Shown one piece after another: positions 43,693 through 52,750 of a DNA stretch of 64,000 bases (position 1 is the first letter of the stretch; each line of letters opens with the position of its first letter). Source of the DNA: Paenibacillus cymbidii (GTDB taxonomy: Bacteria > Bacillota > Bacilli > Paenibacillales > NBRC-103111); assembly GCF_004764705.1 (NCBI RefSeq), contig NZ_SHLX01000029.1, positions 1 through 64,000 of the forward strand. Reading direction: 5' to 3'. The position numbers and the translations under genes are program-made. The notes under the pieces were generated by a model. The model was not told where the DNA came from, made no database searches, and saw only the letters and a program-made list of their open reading frames with translations.

Positions 43693-44583
43693 GTGCAGCA
43701 TTTGGACATCTTCACCGTCGTCGTCGAACAAGTCAGCTTAAGCCGCGCTTCCCAGTTGCTTAATTTGTCCCAACCCGCCCTCTCCCGCAAAATCGCCGCA
43801 CTGGAGGATTCGCTTGGGGTCAAGCTGTTCGCGCGCATCGGCAAGCGGCTGGAGCTGACTCCCGCCGGCCATTTGTGCTACGAGTACGCGATCCGCATGA
43901 ACGGGCTGGAGCGGGACATGCTTCGCGCGCTGAACAAGTTCAAGACGGAGAAAGCTCCCGCTTCGCTTACGATCGGCGCCAGCCTGACCACGCTGCAGCT
44001 GACGCTGCCCGAGTTAATCGCGCTCTATACGGCCGACAATCCGGATACGGACATCAAAGCCGTCACCGGCAAAACGCACGAAATCGTTTCCATGCTGCGC
44101 GATAAAAAAATCGACATCGGCGTCGTCGCCTCGTTGGTGAACGAGCCGGGGCTGCAGTGCGTGCCGCTGTTCGACGACCATCTGAGCCTGCTGCTGCCGG
44201 CCGGTCATCCGATCGCCGAGCGCCAGCTGCTGACGATGCGCGATCTCGATGGATTGCCGATGATTTTGTTTTCCAAAGGCACGTGGTACCGCATTTTGAC
44301 CGACGAGCTGTTTCACCGTTATTCGGTTTATCCGGATGTCAAAATGGAAATCGACTCGTTCGAGGCGATCATTCGGCTCGTTTCGACCTGCAAAACGGCA
44401 ACGCTGCTGCCGATGTCGTACATGCGGCGGTTTCTGCACGACAAGGAGCTGCTCATCCGCAGCATCGCCGAGCTGGAGAAGACGGAGCGCACGACGTCGC
44501 TCATTTTCCAGTACGACGCGCTGCACCAGCCGTCGCTGCACAATTTCATCTGGAAGGCGAAGGAGCATTTTGCGGAAGGGTGA
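43693..44583 (+). CDS. LysR-family transcriptional regulator
   Basis: A 296-residue LysR-type regulator. The N-terminal winged HTH is LDIFTVVVEQVSLSRASQLL with NLSQPALSRKIAALEDSLGV. The effector domain from about residue 90 has the usual RD-I/RD-II pattern (LTIGASLTTLQLTLPELIAL, DIGVVASLVNEP, LSLLLPAGHPIAE). The start is GTG with AGAGGGC upstream. It is divergent from sdhCAB, so control of sdh or of itself is plausible but not shown. It converges with the antiporter gene with only 9 bases between stop codons. Effector unknown. Confidence 0.88.
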   Translation: MQHLDIFTVVVEQVSLSRASQLLNLSQPALSRKIAALEDSLGVKLFARIGKRLELTPAGHLCYEYAIRMNGLERDMLRALNKFKTEKAPASLTIGASLTTLQLTLPELIALYTADNPDTDIKAVTGKTHEIVSMLRDKKIDIGVVASLVNEPGLQCVPLFDDHLSLLLPAGHPIAERQLLTMRDLDGLPMILFSKGTWYRILTDELFHRYSVYPDVKMEIDSFEAIIRLVSTCKTATLLPMSYMRRFLHDKELLIRSIAELEKTERTTSLIFQYDALHQPSLHNFIWKAKEHFAEG

Positions 44584-44592
44584 GTGCGGGGC

Positions 44593-45801
44593 CTATCGCT
44601 CCTCCTCCACCCCCAGCTTGCGCGCCAGCCAAGCGGTGGTGCTTGCTTGCAGCAAAATCGTCAGCAGCACCGCAAGAAACGTCACCGACGCGATCACGTC
44701 GGCATGCGCCACGCCGAGGCCGGCCACCATGCCGGACAACGCCGCGGGAATGACGCCCGTCTCGCGCACCCAGCACATGAACGCCAGCTCCCGCCACGTC
44801 CAGCGCGCCCGCCGGTCGGGCAGCGCGCACAGCAGCACGGTCAGCGGCCGCGCGACCAGCATGAATACGGCGATGACGGCGAGGCTCGGCCACAGATGGG
44901 CGCCGATCACGGCAAAGTCGACCTGGCTGCCGAGCAGCACAAAAATGAGCATGCGCATCATCAGCGTGACGCTGTCCGATACATGCTCCAGCTCATGCCG
45001 TTTGCCCGCCATGTTGAGCTTGAGCAGCGGCGCATTGCCCCAGATCAGGCCGGCGACGAACGTCGCCATGAAGCCGCTCACGTGCCAATAGTCGCCGAGC
45101 AAATAAGCGCCAAGCGCCGTGACGAGCATCGCGATCGTCGTATAGTCGCGCAGCACGCCCAGATTGGCGTGGGCGACGAGGAACGCCGCAGCGACGCCGA
45201 CGGCCAGTCCGATCCCGATGCCGCCAAGCGCCGACGCCGCAAAATCGAGCGCCCCCGATGAGAAGCTGACTTCGCTTGTGCCGGTAACGACAGCCAAAAC
45301 GGAAAAGGTAACAATCGACCCGGTCGCGTCGTTGAACGCCGATTCGCTTTCCACCGTCTCCCGCAATCGAGTCCGAATGCGCACTTGCTTGAACACCGGG
45401 ATCAGCGTCGCCGGGTCGGTCGAGGCGATAACGGCGCCGAGCAGGAAGGCGTACGGATAATCGAGCCCGAGCCACCAATGGGCGGCGAGCGCAACGGCGG
45501 CGCACGTTACCAGCACGCCGGGCACGCTGAGCAGCGCCACGGTCGGCCATACGGCCCGCAAGCCGCCGAGCCGGATGTTCCGACCGCCGTCGAACAGGAT
45601 GAGCGCCGAACCGGCGGTAAGGATCAATTGATTGGCAGTCGAGCCGCCGGGCAAGTCGATCCAGTGAAACAGTCCGCCCGCCGCCAGCCCCGCGCACAAA
45701 AAAAGCGCGACATCCGGCAGCTTCAGCCGGCTGGCCAGCCGGCCGGCGGTCATGCCCAGCGCGCAGACAAGAATGAACAAAAACAACCAATGCTGCACCA
45801 C
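44593..45801 (-). CDS. Cation:proton antiporter (NhaP/CPA type) in the ktr operon
   Basis: A 402-residue membrane protein with about 12 transmembrane helices and no cytoplasmic tail. The antiporter core motifs are visible: LILFDGGRNI in helix 4, and AVIASTDPATLIPVFKQ with ESESAFNDATGSIV, where the Asp/Asn-Asp pairs are the ion-binding residues of CPA exchangers. It exchanges Na+ or K+ for protons. The start is GTG with GAGGGG upstream. It is 20 bases downstream of the TrkA-type gene and on the same transcript as ktrB, so it is probably part of the same c-di-AMP-controlled potassium system; ion specificity is not fixed by the sequence. Confidence 0.85.
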   Translation of the reverse strand: MVQHWLFLFILVCALGMTAGRLASRLKLPDVALFLCAGLAAGGLFHWIDLPGGSTANQLILTAGSALILFDGGRNIRLGGLRAVWPTVALLSVPGVLVTCAAVALAAHWWLGLDYPYAFLLGAVIASTDPATLIPVFKQVRIRTRLRETVESESAFNDATGSIVTFSVLAVVTGTSEVSFSSGALDFAASALGGIGIGLAVGVAAAFLVAHANLGVLRDYTTIAMLVTALGAYLLGDYWHVSGFMATFVAGLIWGNAPLLKLNMAGKRHELEHVSDSVTLMMRMLIFVLLGSQVDFAVIGAHLWPSLAVIAVFMLVARPLTVLLCALPDRRARWTWRELAFMCWVRETGVIPAALSGMVAGLGVAHADVIASVTFLAVLLTILLQASTTAWLARKLGVEEER

Positions 45802-45821
45802 GAGATTAACCCCTCGCGCGA

Positions 45822-46484
45822 TTATTTGCTCCCCACGGCATGTTCGAAATGTTCGATCTGGTCGTTCGTGCCGATGACGACGAGCACATCTTTATCTTCC
45901 ACTGTATCTTCGGCGGTCGGCGCAATAATAATGCCGCTGCGCTTGTTGATCGCCACGACGCTGCAGCCGTATTTGGCCCGCGTATCGAGCTGCTTGAGCG
46001 TTTTGCCGCAGATGCGCGGCGACACCGCCATCTCGGCGATCGTATAATCTTTCGACAGCTCGATGTAATCGAGCAAGTTCGGCGAAACGAGCTGGTGCGC
46101 GACGCGAATGCCCATATCGCGTTCCGGGAAAATGATGCGGTCGACGCCGATTTTTTTCAGCACCTTGCCATGAAGCTCGGAGAGCGCTTTGGCCACCACC
46201 ATTTTGACCCCAAGATCTTTCAACAAGATCGCGGCCAAAATGCTTGCCTGAATATCGTCGCCGATTGCCACGACGACGCAGTCGAAGTTGCGAATGCCAA
46301 GCGAACGAAGCACTTCTTCGTCCGTGGCGTCCGCCGACACCGTATGCGTCAGCTGCTGGCTCATTTCGTTCACAATTTCCTCGTCGCGATCAATGCCCAG
46401 CACCTCGTAGTCCAGCGAAATCAATTCTTTGGCCAAGCTCGATCCGAATCTACCCAGCCCAATTACCGCATACTGCTTCTTCAT
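45822..46484 (-). CDS. ktrA: Ktr/Trk potassium channel gating subunit (RCK/TrkA-N + TrkA-C)
   Basis: A 220-residue cytosolic regulator. The N-terminal RCK Rossmann domain has the nucleotide-binding motif YAVIGLGRFGSSLAKEL with the acidic residue of strand 2 (GIDRD). The C-terminal RCK_C half (TIAEMAVSPRICGKTLKQLD and KDVLVVIGTNDQ) is the region that binds c-di-AMP in KtrA/KtrC. Octameric rings gate the KtrB channel in response to ATP/ADP. AGGAGCGCGGGG precedes the ATG. It is 52 bases downstream of the channel gene. KtrA versus KtrC cannot be told apart from sequence alone. Confidence 0.9.
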   Translation of the reverse strand: MKKQYAVIGLGRFGSSLAKELISLDYEVLGIDRDEEIVNEMSQQLTHTVSADATDEEVLRSLGIRNFDCVVVAIGDDIQASILAAILLKDLGVKMVVAKALSELHGKVLKKIGVDRIIFPERDMGIRVAHQLVSPNLLDYIELSKDYTIAEMAVSPRICGKTLKQLDTRAKYGCSVVAINKRSGIIIAPTAEDTVEDKDVLVVIGTNDQIEHFEHAVGSK

Positions 46485-46536
46485 CGTATCCCCGCGCTCC
46501 TGTCTATTCTGTACCTAACTTCTATATAACCAAACG

Positions 46537-47889
46537 TTACCCGATTGTAATTTTGCCTTCGGGATAACGGTAAAGCTCCTTCTCTGTCTTGGGTCCGAGC
46601 GCGTACGCAAGCGTCAGCGGACCGAGCCGGCCGATGAACATCATGAACACGATGATCATTTTGCCGACCGCGGTCAAATACGGTGTCAGCCCCATCGAGA
46701 GGCCCACCGTGCCAAAGGCGGACGTCACTTCGAACAAGATTTTCAGAAAATCGTAGTCCTCCGTCGTCGATAGCACCATCGCCGCGGCAATGACGAGAAT
46801 GATGGCGAACAGTGTCAGCGTAATCGCTTTGAAGATACGGTCTTTGGTCAGCCGGTAGCGATAGATCACAATGTCTTCCTTGCCGCGAATCATCGCGATC
46901 ATTGCGCCGATCAGAATCGTGAACGTCGTCGTTTTGATCCCGCCGCCGGTCGACCCCGGCGAAGCGCCGATGAACATCAGCATAATCATAAAAAACTGTG
47001 ACGCCTGACGCATCGCGCCGATATCGATCGTATTGGCGCCGGCCGTACGCGGCGTCACCGATTGAAACAGCGCGCCGAACAGCTTGCCGTTCCAATCGAG
47101 CGGCGCCAGCGTGAGCGGATTCGTATATTCGAACACGAGGAAAACGATAGCGCCAACAACGATGAGCGCCGAAGTGGCGGTCAGCACCACCTTGGTATGC
47201 AGCGTCAGCCGCTTTCTCGTGCGGAATTCCAGCAAGTCGGAAATCACGATGAACCCGATCCCGCCCGTCACAATGAGCAGCATGCTGACGATATTGATAA
47301 CAGGGTCGCCCACATAGCTCGTCAAACTGCTGAACGGACCGCTGATGCCGCCGAACAAGTCGAAACCAGCATTGTTGAAGAACGAAATCGCGTGGAACAC
47401 GCCGAAGCCTATCGCCTGGCCGAACGGCATATCGAACGACCAACGGGCGGCGAACAGCACGGCGGCAACGCCTTCAATCGTCAGCGAGTAAAAAATAACT
47501 TTGCGAATCAAGCGAACGATGCCTTCCATCGTGTTCTGATTGAGCGCTTCCTGCAAAATAAGCCGTTCCTTCAGCGAAATGCGTTTTTTCAGCACGAGCG
47601 CCACGAGCGTCGCCATGGTCATAAAACCAAGCCCGCCGATCTGGATCAGCGTAATGATGATCACTTTGCCGAAGGTAGTGAAATAACTGCCCGTATCGAC
47701 AACAACAAGACCGGTCACGCAGGTGGCCGACGTGGCGGTGAACAGCGCGTCCAGGAAAGGCAGCCGGCTTCCGTCCGCCGACGACACGGGCAGCTGGAGC
47801 AGCAGCGCTCCGACCACAATGATCGCCGCGAAGCCGAGCACCAGAATGCGCGGTGGCGTAAAGGAAAGCCAAATCTGCGGCAATTTCAT
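46537..47889 (-). CDS. ktrB: Ktr/Trk potassium channel subunit
   Basis: A 450-residue membrane channel of the KtrB/TrkH superfamily with four M1-P-M2 repeats. The selectivity-filter Gly residues lie in TATSATCVTGLVVVDTG, and later repeats show FNNAGFDLF, GGIKTTTFT-adjacent GASPGSTGGG and AFGTVGLSMG. It takes up K+ (or Na+-coupled K+). The ATG at 47889 follows AAGGAG; the open frame extends 36 residues through the riboswitch terminator and is not coding there. It is preceded by a c-di-AMP riboswitch and followed by ktrA and an antiporter. Confidence 0.92.
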   Translation of the reverse strand: MKLPQIWLSFTPPRILVLGFAAIIVVGALLLQLPVSSADGSRLPFLDALFTATSATCVTGLVVVDTGSYFTTFGKVIIITLIQIGGLGFMTMATLVALVLKKRISLKERLILQEALNQNTMEGIVRLIRKVIFYSLTIEGVAAVLFAARWSFDMPFGQAIGFGVFHAISFFNNAGFDLFGGISGPFSSLTSYVGDPVINIVSMLLIVTGGIGFIVISDLLEFRTRKRLTLHTKVVLTATSALIVVGAIVFLVFEYTNPLTLAPLDWNGKLFGALFQSVTPRTAGANTIDIGAMRQASQFFMIMLMFIGASPGSTGGGIKTTTFTILIGAMIAMIRGKEDIVIYRYRLTKDRIFKAITLTLFAIILVIAAAMVLSTTEDYDFLKILFEVTSAFGTVGLSMGLTPYLTAVGKMIIVFMMFIGRLGPLTLAYALGPKTEKELYRYPEGKITIG

Positions 47890-47944
47890 CGTCACAATCT
47901 CCTTACTTTTTGAAAAGACGGCGTCATCTTCCGAAAATAAGCAC

Positions 47945-47970
47945 AAAAAAAAGCACTGGAAAACCAATGC
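47945..47970 (-). terminator. Riboswitch expression-platform terminator
   Basis: On the minus strand GCATTGG-TTTT-CCAGTGC (7-bp stem with one G-U pair) is followed by eight T. It lies between the c-di-AMP aptamer and ktrB, where ligand-dependent termination is expected. Confidence 0.75.
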
Positions 47971-47995
47971 CCGAAAGGTATGGTATCCTGATGGC

Positions 47996-48118
47996 AAGCC
48001 TACGAGGTTAGCTGACGGATTCGGATGCAGCAGTCACCCTATCCGCATCTTGCTGTGCAAGAAGCGGAATTCACCCCTGAAACCTATGGTTCCCCCGTTT
48101 TCGCGCGAAATTCGGCTT
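47996..48118 (-). ncRNA. c-di-AMP riboswitch (ydaO/yuaA type) ahead of ktrB
   Basis: The minus strand shows the conserved ydaO blocks in order: AAAAGCCGAAT (5' side of P1), CGGGGGAACC, CAGGGGTGAATTC, a variable stem, AGGGTGACTGCTGC and the highly conserved GAATCCGTCAGCTAACCTCG, then TAGGCTT closing P1. Riboswitches of this class turn off potassium-transporter genes when c-di-AMP is high. A terminator follows within 30 bases and the ktrB start is about 110 bases downstream. Confidence 0.92.
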
Positions 48119-48442
48119 TTGAAACAAGGTGCGCGTATTCAATTGATTCCGATTATAGCTTGCTTTGGCGAGATGTACAAAGGTGGATTTGGCGCAAAAA
48201 GCGATCGTAACGATGAAAATCGTTGCTCTTTTTTCATTGCGGCTGGCGTTCCCCTACGTTTTCCGGTCATTTGCACGGCTTTACTCGCTGCCGCTCGATC
48301 GCCGCCGAATGAAAGCGCAGCCATTAATTGCCCCGTCCGATCTCCAGAGACTGGAAACGGCGCTGGCGATATGGTACTTTGAATAGGAGCGTCTGCCCGC
48401 TCTGCGAACGGAAGACGCCACTACAGGAACGGGGGATCCTGC
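48119..48442. other. Gene-free region upstream of the riboswitch and the CPBP protease gene
   Basis: The promoters of ktrB (minus) and the CPBP gene (plus) should lie here. A small AACGAT/ATCGTT hairpin with a T-run on the plus strand is at about 48209-48236. No ribosome site supports the short frames seen. Confidence 0.45.
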
Positions 48443-50077
48443 ATGCCCGAAAGGATGAACAGACGGCCGCTTCTCTGGATGGCGATTGTCGGCTTGCTCA
48501 TTTTTGCGCTCAGCTTCATTCCCGGCCTCGCGGGAAACGGGGAAAACTCGCCGGACGAACAATCGTGGGCGCCGGCCGTATCCCGCGAGGAAGCGATCGC
48601 CGCCGCGCAACAATTCGTCGCCGAACGGATGGACGACCATGGAGCCTGGCGCGATGTCGACGCTATCTACCAATCGGACAAAACGCTGAACGGCTATTTG
48701 CAAAAGAACGGCCTTGCCGGCGAATACGACCGCAGCTACGGCGACAGGCTGCCGCCCGATTATTGGGAAGTCCGCGGCACAAGCGGCGGCTCCGGCACCG
48801 CGTATACGGTGCGCGTCGGCATGGATAAGCCGGTTATTGCCGGCTGGCAGGCGGCAGTGAACGGCTCCAAGCCGGGGACGAAGGACGTGCAAGCGGTGGC
48901 CCGCGAAGAGTTGGTCCGGAACGGGTACAACGAAGCCGATTTCGTTTACCGCGGCGTGCCGGTCTCGAACGGCAGCAGGCAAACGTTCGAAAGCGTCAAA
49001 CCCGTCATCGGCGACGCCAAGCTCACGATCATGGTCGGCGTCGTGACCGATCGGGTCGTGTCGTTCACCGCCAAAGTGAACGTGCCGCAATCGTACACCG
49101 ACTGGTTCGCCGCGCAGAAACGGTGGGCGAGCATCATGTCCGGCCTGTTCCTGCTCGGCTGGGCGGCGCTGGCGATTACTGCGCTCGTCTACACGGTGCT
49201 GCTCGGCAAGGAGCTGAGCTTCCGCCGCGGCATCCTGATTACGCTGCTTTTCGCCGCCACCAATGTGCTGCAAATTTACAACGGCTTGCCGGGTGTTGTG
49301 AACGACACGGATATCGCCGGGGTCGGCAGCGATGCGGTGAATGGCAACGAAAGCTTCTTCTCCGCCTTTTACATCGGCTTTTCGCTTGTGATGATGGTGC
49401 TCATGGCCGCTTCCGTTTATTTGTGCCTGCTGGCCGGCGACGGCTTGTGGCGAAGACGCGGCTGGAACGCCTGGCTGCGCTGGCGCGAGCCCGAATTCGG
49501 CAAGCATATGATCGCCAGCGTCAAGAATGGCTATTTGTTATGCTTTTTCGTCTTTGGTGCTCAGCAGCTGATCTTCTGGATTGCGGAGCGTTCGTTCGAT
49601 TCGTTCAGCATCCCCGATCCGATGCAATCGTCGCTCAACGCCAAGTGGCCGACATTATTCCCGCTGCTTGCCTGGATGGCCGCCACTTCCGAGGAAGTGC
49701 TGTTCCGCATCTTCGGCATCGTTATCTTCAAGAAGCTGCTGCGTTTCAATTTCCTTGCCGTGCTGATTCCCAGCGTCATCTGGGCGATGGGGCACACGAC
49801 TTACACGATTTACCCGAGCTATACGCGGCTGATCGAAGTGACGATCATCGGCATCATTTGGGGCTATGCGTTTCTTCGCTTCGGGCTCATTACGGTCATC
49901 TTCTCGCACGCCGCCTTCGATTCGATATCGGCTTCGCTGTCGGTTGCGATCGAACACGGAACGCCGCTCTATTACGGGCTGGCTGTCGTTTATGCGATTT
50001 TGCCCGCCGCTGTCGGATACGCGATCGCTTGGCTGCACCGCTGGCGATACCCGGGCGGTATCGCCAAGGCCGTTTAA
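48443..50077 (+). CDS. CPBP-family intramembrane metalloprotease (CaaX-protease/Abi family)
   Basis: A 544-residue membrane protein. A leading hydrophobic helix (LLWMAIVGLLIFALSF) is followed by a large extracytoplasmic region to about 225, then several membrane helices, and the CPBP core at about 400-500 with its motifs: EEVLFR (E-E-x-x-x-R), WAMGHTTY and FSHAAFDSI (conserved His/Asn-type ligands). Members are implicated in prenyl-protein processing, bacteriocin maturation or self-immunity. The ATG at 48443 has GGGGGATC upstream. Neighbours give no clue to its substrate, and it has its own short transcript between ktrB and uvrC. The long N-terminal region makes it larger than the typical 250-300-residue member. 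Confidence 0.82.
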   Translation: MPERMNRRPLLWMAIVGLLIFALSFIPGLAGNGENSPDEQSWAPAVSREEAIAAAQQFVAERMDDHGAWRDVDAIYQSDKTLNGYLQKNGLAGEYDRSYGDRLPPDYWEVRGTSGGSGTAYTVRVGMDKPVIAGWQAAVNGSKPGTKDVQAVAREELVRNGYNEADFVYRGVPVSNGSRQTFESVKPVIGDAKLTIMVGVVTDRVVSFTAKVNVPQSYTDWFAAQKRWASIMSGLFLLGWAALAITALVYTVLLGKELSFRRGILITLLFAATNVLQIYNGLPGVVNDTDIAGVGSDAVNGNESFFSAFYIGFSLVMMVLMAASVYLCLLAGDGLWRRRGWNAWLRWREPEFGKHMIASVKNGYLLCFFVFGAQQLIFWIAERSFDSFSIPDPMQSSLNAKWPTLFPLLAWMAATSEEVLFRIFGIVIFKKLLRFNFLAVLIPSVIWAMGHTTYTIYPSYTRLIEVTIIGIIWGYAFLRFGLITVIFSHAAFDSISASLSVAIEHGTPLYYGLAVVYAILPAAVGYAIAWLHRWRYPGGIAKAV

Positions 50078-50100
50078 CCTACTCGCGGCACCAGCTCAAC

Positions 50101-50140
50101 AACAAAAACAACCGGATCGGGAGCTCCCGTCCGGTTGTCG
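50101..50140 (-). terminator. Terminator of uvrC (also able to serve the CPBP gene)
   Basis: CAACCGGA-T-CGGGAG and CTCCCG-T-CCGGTTG make a long hairpin (50109-50137). The minus-strand transcript continues into TTTTTGTT. Confidence 0.8.
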
Positions 50141-52093
50141 TTATTCCATCGCTTCCGCCGTTTCGTCTGCCGCAGCGATCGCCGGCTCGCCTTCGCCTTG
50201 CGTTTCGCCGCGCAGCGCTGTCAGAATCGTTTGCGCCAGCTTGTCGCCGATGCCCAGCGGCTTAAAATCGGCCGGCTGCGCTTCTTTCATCTTTTTCAGC
50301 GAGCCGAAATGCTTCATCAGCGCCTTGCGCCGCTTCTCGCCGATGCCGGGAATAGCGTCAAGCTGCGACACCACCATCGATTTCGCCCGCGATTCGCGGT
50401 GGAAGGTGATGGCGAACCGGTGCACCTCGTCCTGGATGCGCTGCAGCAAATAAAATTCCTGGCTGTCGCGCGGCAAGGGCACGACTTCCGGCGGATCGCC
50501 GGACATGAGCTGCGCCGTGCGGTGCTTCGCGTCCTTGACCAGGCCGCACACCGGAATAAACAGCCCCAGCTCGTTCTCAAGCACGTCGATTGCCGCCGAT
50601 ATTTGGCCTTTGCCGCCGTCGACGACAACCAGATCGGGCATCGGCAAATTTTCCTTCAGCACCCGTTCGTACCGCCGGCGAATGACTTCCCGCATCGTTT
50701 CGTAATCGTCCGGTCCTTCGACCGTTTTCACCTTGTACTTGCGGTATTCCTTGCGATCCGGCTTGCCGTTCGTAAACACGACCATCGCCGACACCGGATT
50801 CGTGCCCTGAATGTTCGAGTTGTCGAACGCTTCGATGCGCCGCACGACACCGCCGCCCAGCAGGCTGCCGAGGTTTTCCACCGCCTTGACGGTGCGTTCG
50901 GCGTCGCGTTCGATCAGGCGGAATTTGTCCTCGAGCGCGATGCGCGCGTTGTCGGCGGCCATTTCCACCATTTTGCGTTTCGGGCCCCGCTTGGGGTGCA
51001 GCACCTTGACCTTCAGCCACGACTCGAGCGCCGACGCCGCTTCTTCAGTCGCTGCTGCTGCCTGCGCTTCTTCGGCCGTCGTTTCGACGCCGGCGCCTTT
51101 GTCCGCCTCCGCCGCCTCGCCGGTCTCGCGTTTCACCATCGTGCCCGCCGCGGCTTCCGGCAGCATCACTTCTTTCGGCAAAGCCGGGTTGTCGCTGTAG
51201 TATTGCGCCACGAAGGTAAGGAAATCGTCGTGCGCTTCGCCGTAGTAAGGGAAGAGCGAAGCGTGCCGCTCGATCATTTTGCCATGGCGCATGTAGAGGA
51301 TGAAGACGCTCATCCAGCCTTTGTCCACGGCATAGCCGAATACGTCGCGGTCGACGACGTCGACCGTTGTAATCGTTTGCCGCTGCATCAGCGCGTCGAT
51401 GGCGAGCATCTGGTCGCGCAGCTCTTTGGCGCGTTCGAACTGCATCTCTTCCGCCGCTTCGAGCATTTTGCGCTCGAGCTCGCGCCGGATCGCTTCGTGC
51501 CCGCCGCCGAGGAAGCGTGCGATTTCGCTCACCATCGGCTCGTACTGCGCCGCTGCCACTTCGTATTCGCACGGCGCCACGCATTGGCCAAGATGGTAGT
51601 ACAGGCATACCTTGTCCGGAAGCGTCCTGCATTTGCGAAGCGGGTACAGCCGGTCGAGCAGCTTCTTCGTCTGCTGCGCCGCGAACGCGTTCGGATAAGG
51701 GCCAAAATATTTGCCTTTGTCTTTATATACTTTGCGCGTCACTTCCAGACGCGGATGTTCTTCGTGGGTGATCTTGATATACGGAAACGTCTTGTCGTCC
51801 TTCAGCAGCACATTGTAGCGCGGCTGGTGCTGCTTGATCAGGTTGCACTCGAGGATCAGCGCTTCGACGTTGTTGGCCGTCACAATAAACTCGAAATCGG
51901 CGATTTCGCCGACAAGCCGCTGCGTTTTGGCGCCGTGGCTGCCGGTAAAATAAGAGCGGACGCGGTTTTTCAGCACCTTCGCTTTGCCGACGTAAATGAT
52001 CGTGCCTTCCCCGTTCTTCATCAAATAACAACCGGGTTTGTCCGGCAACAGCGCCAGCTTCGCGCGAATCGTTTCCTGGCGGTTGTCTCCCAT
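50141..52093 (-). CDS. uvrC: UvrABC excinuclease subunit C
   Basis: A 650-residue nucleotide-excision-repair nuclease that makes both incisions around DNA damage. The GIY-YIG domain (residues 20-50: CYLMKNGEGTIIYVGKAKVL) cuts 3'. The UVR motif (about 200-232) binds UvrB. The RNase-H-like domain (DNSNIQGTNPVSAMVVF; LVVVDGGKGQ) cuts 5', and C-terminal helix-hairpin-helices (LDAIPGIGEKRRKALMKHFG) bind DNA. An Ala/Glu-rich insertion of about 40 residues (about 315-357) makes it longer than the Bacillus subtilis protein. Start ATG with GGGGGAAAGGG upstream. It lies alone between trxA (same strand, with a terminator between) and the CPBP gene. Confidence 0.97.
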   Translation of the reverse strand: MGDNRQETIRAKLALLPDKPGCYLMKNGEGTIIYVGKAKVLKNRVRSYFTGSHGAKTQRLVGEIADFEFIVTANNVEALILECNLIKQHQPRYNVLLKDDKTFPYIKITHEEHPRLEVTRKVYKDKGKYFGPYPNAFAAQQTKKLLDRLYPLRKCRTLPDKVCLYYHLGQCVAPCEYEVAAAQYEPMVSEIARFLGGGHEAIRRELERKMLEAAEEMQFERAKELRDQMLAIDALMQRQTITTVDVVDRDVFGYAVDKGWMSVFILYMRHGKMIERHASLFPYYGEAHDDFLTFVAQYYSDNPALPKEVMLPEAAAGTMVKRETGEAAEADKGAGVETTAEEAQAAAATEEAASALESWLKVKVLHPKRGPKRKMVEMAADNARIALEDKFRLIERDAERTVKAVENLGSLLGGGVVRRIEAFDNSNIQGTNPVSAMVVFTNGKPDRKEYRKYKVKTVEGPDDYETMREVIRRRYERVLKENLPMPDLVVVDGGKGQISAAIDVLENELGLFIPVCGLVKDAKHRTAQLMSGDPPEVVPLPRDSQEFYLLQRIQDEVHRFAITFHRESRAKSMVVSQLDAIPGIGEKRRKALMKHFGSLKKMKEAQPADFKPLGIGDKLAQTILTALRGETQGEGEPAIAAADETAEAME

Positions 52094-52111
52094 ATCCCTT
52101 TCCCCCTGCTC

Positions 52112-52148
52112 AAAAAAAAGCCCTTTTCCTGCATAGCGGAAAAAGAGC
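52112..52148 (-). terminator. Terminator of trxA
   Basis: GCCCTTTTCC (52120-52129) pairs with GGAAAAAGAGC (52138-52148, one bulge). On the minus strand it is followed by TTTTTTTT. It lies about 40 bases past the trxA stop and ahead of uvrC. Confidence 0.8.
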
Positions 52149-52187
52149 TGCTCTCATGCGATTCCTTATCGAATTGTCTCCCGCCTG

Positions 52188-52499
52188 TTATTGATAACGG
52201 GAAACGACATTTTTCAGCGCGTCCTTCGATTGGAAGCCGACCACTTTATCGACCGGTTGGCCGTCCTTGAACACGATCAACGTGGGAATGCTCATGACGC
52301 CGAAACGGGATGCCGATTCCGGGTTGTCGTCGACATTGACCTTGGCGATCTTCAGCGTAAGCTCCTTGTCCAGTTCTTCCAGAACCGGCGCGATCATTTT
52401 GCAAGGTCCGCACCATGGAGCCCAAAAATCGACCAACACCGTGCCTTCGCTTTCCACTTCCGATTTAAACGTTTGGTCGGAAACATTCACGATTGCCAT
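52188..52499 (-). CDS. trxA: Thioredoxin
   Basis: A 103-residue cytosolic thioredoxin that reduces protein disulfides and supplies ribonucleotide reductase and other enzymes. The redox motif is APWCGPCKMIAPVLEEL, the cis-Pro is in MSIPTLIVFKDGQPV, and both are intact. The length is standard. A GGAGGAGG site precedes the ATG. It lies just upstream of uvrC on the same strand, a neighbourhood found in other Bacillales, but a terminator separates the two. Confidence 0.97.
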   Translation of the reverse strand: MAIVNVSDQTFKSEVESEGTVLVDFWAPWCGPCKMIAPVLEELDKELTLKIAKVNVDDNPESASRFGVMSIPTLIVFKDGQPVDKVVGFQSKDALKNVVSRYQ

Positions 52500-52677
52500 T
52501 GTTAACTCCTCCTCCAGCTATGAGTGTATGGTTGTGGTTCGATACATACAACGCGAGCAACGTGTACATGTAAAGTATAGCACAACAAGGTGGGAACACA
52601 AAAAAACAAGCCATTCTTCTTCCGTTCCGGGCGACGGCAAGTTTGACAAATTGTCACACCTCGCGCAGAAGGCCGGC

Positions 52678-52707
52678 TTTACAACAAACTTGAAAGTTGG
52701 GTATACT
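52678..52707 (+). promoter_or_regulatory. Sigma-A-type promoter of the small membrane protein
   Basis: TTTACA (52678-52683) and TATACT (52702-52707) are separated by 18 bases, about 45 bases before the start codon at 52751. Confidence 0.6.
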
Positions 52708-52750
52708 AGAGGGAGCGAATGCCGAAAGTGCCTAGATGGAGGGAATTCCA

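Noticed and set aside
48165..48386. Short plus-strand open frame between the riboswitch and the CPBP gene
   Set aside because: No ribosome site, no family similarity, and it overlaps a hairpin with a T-run.
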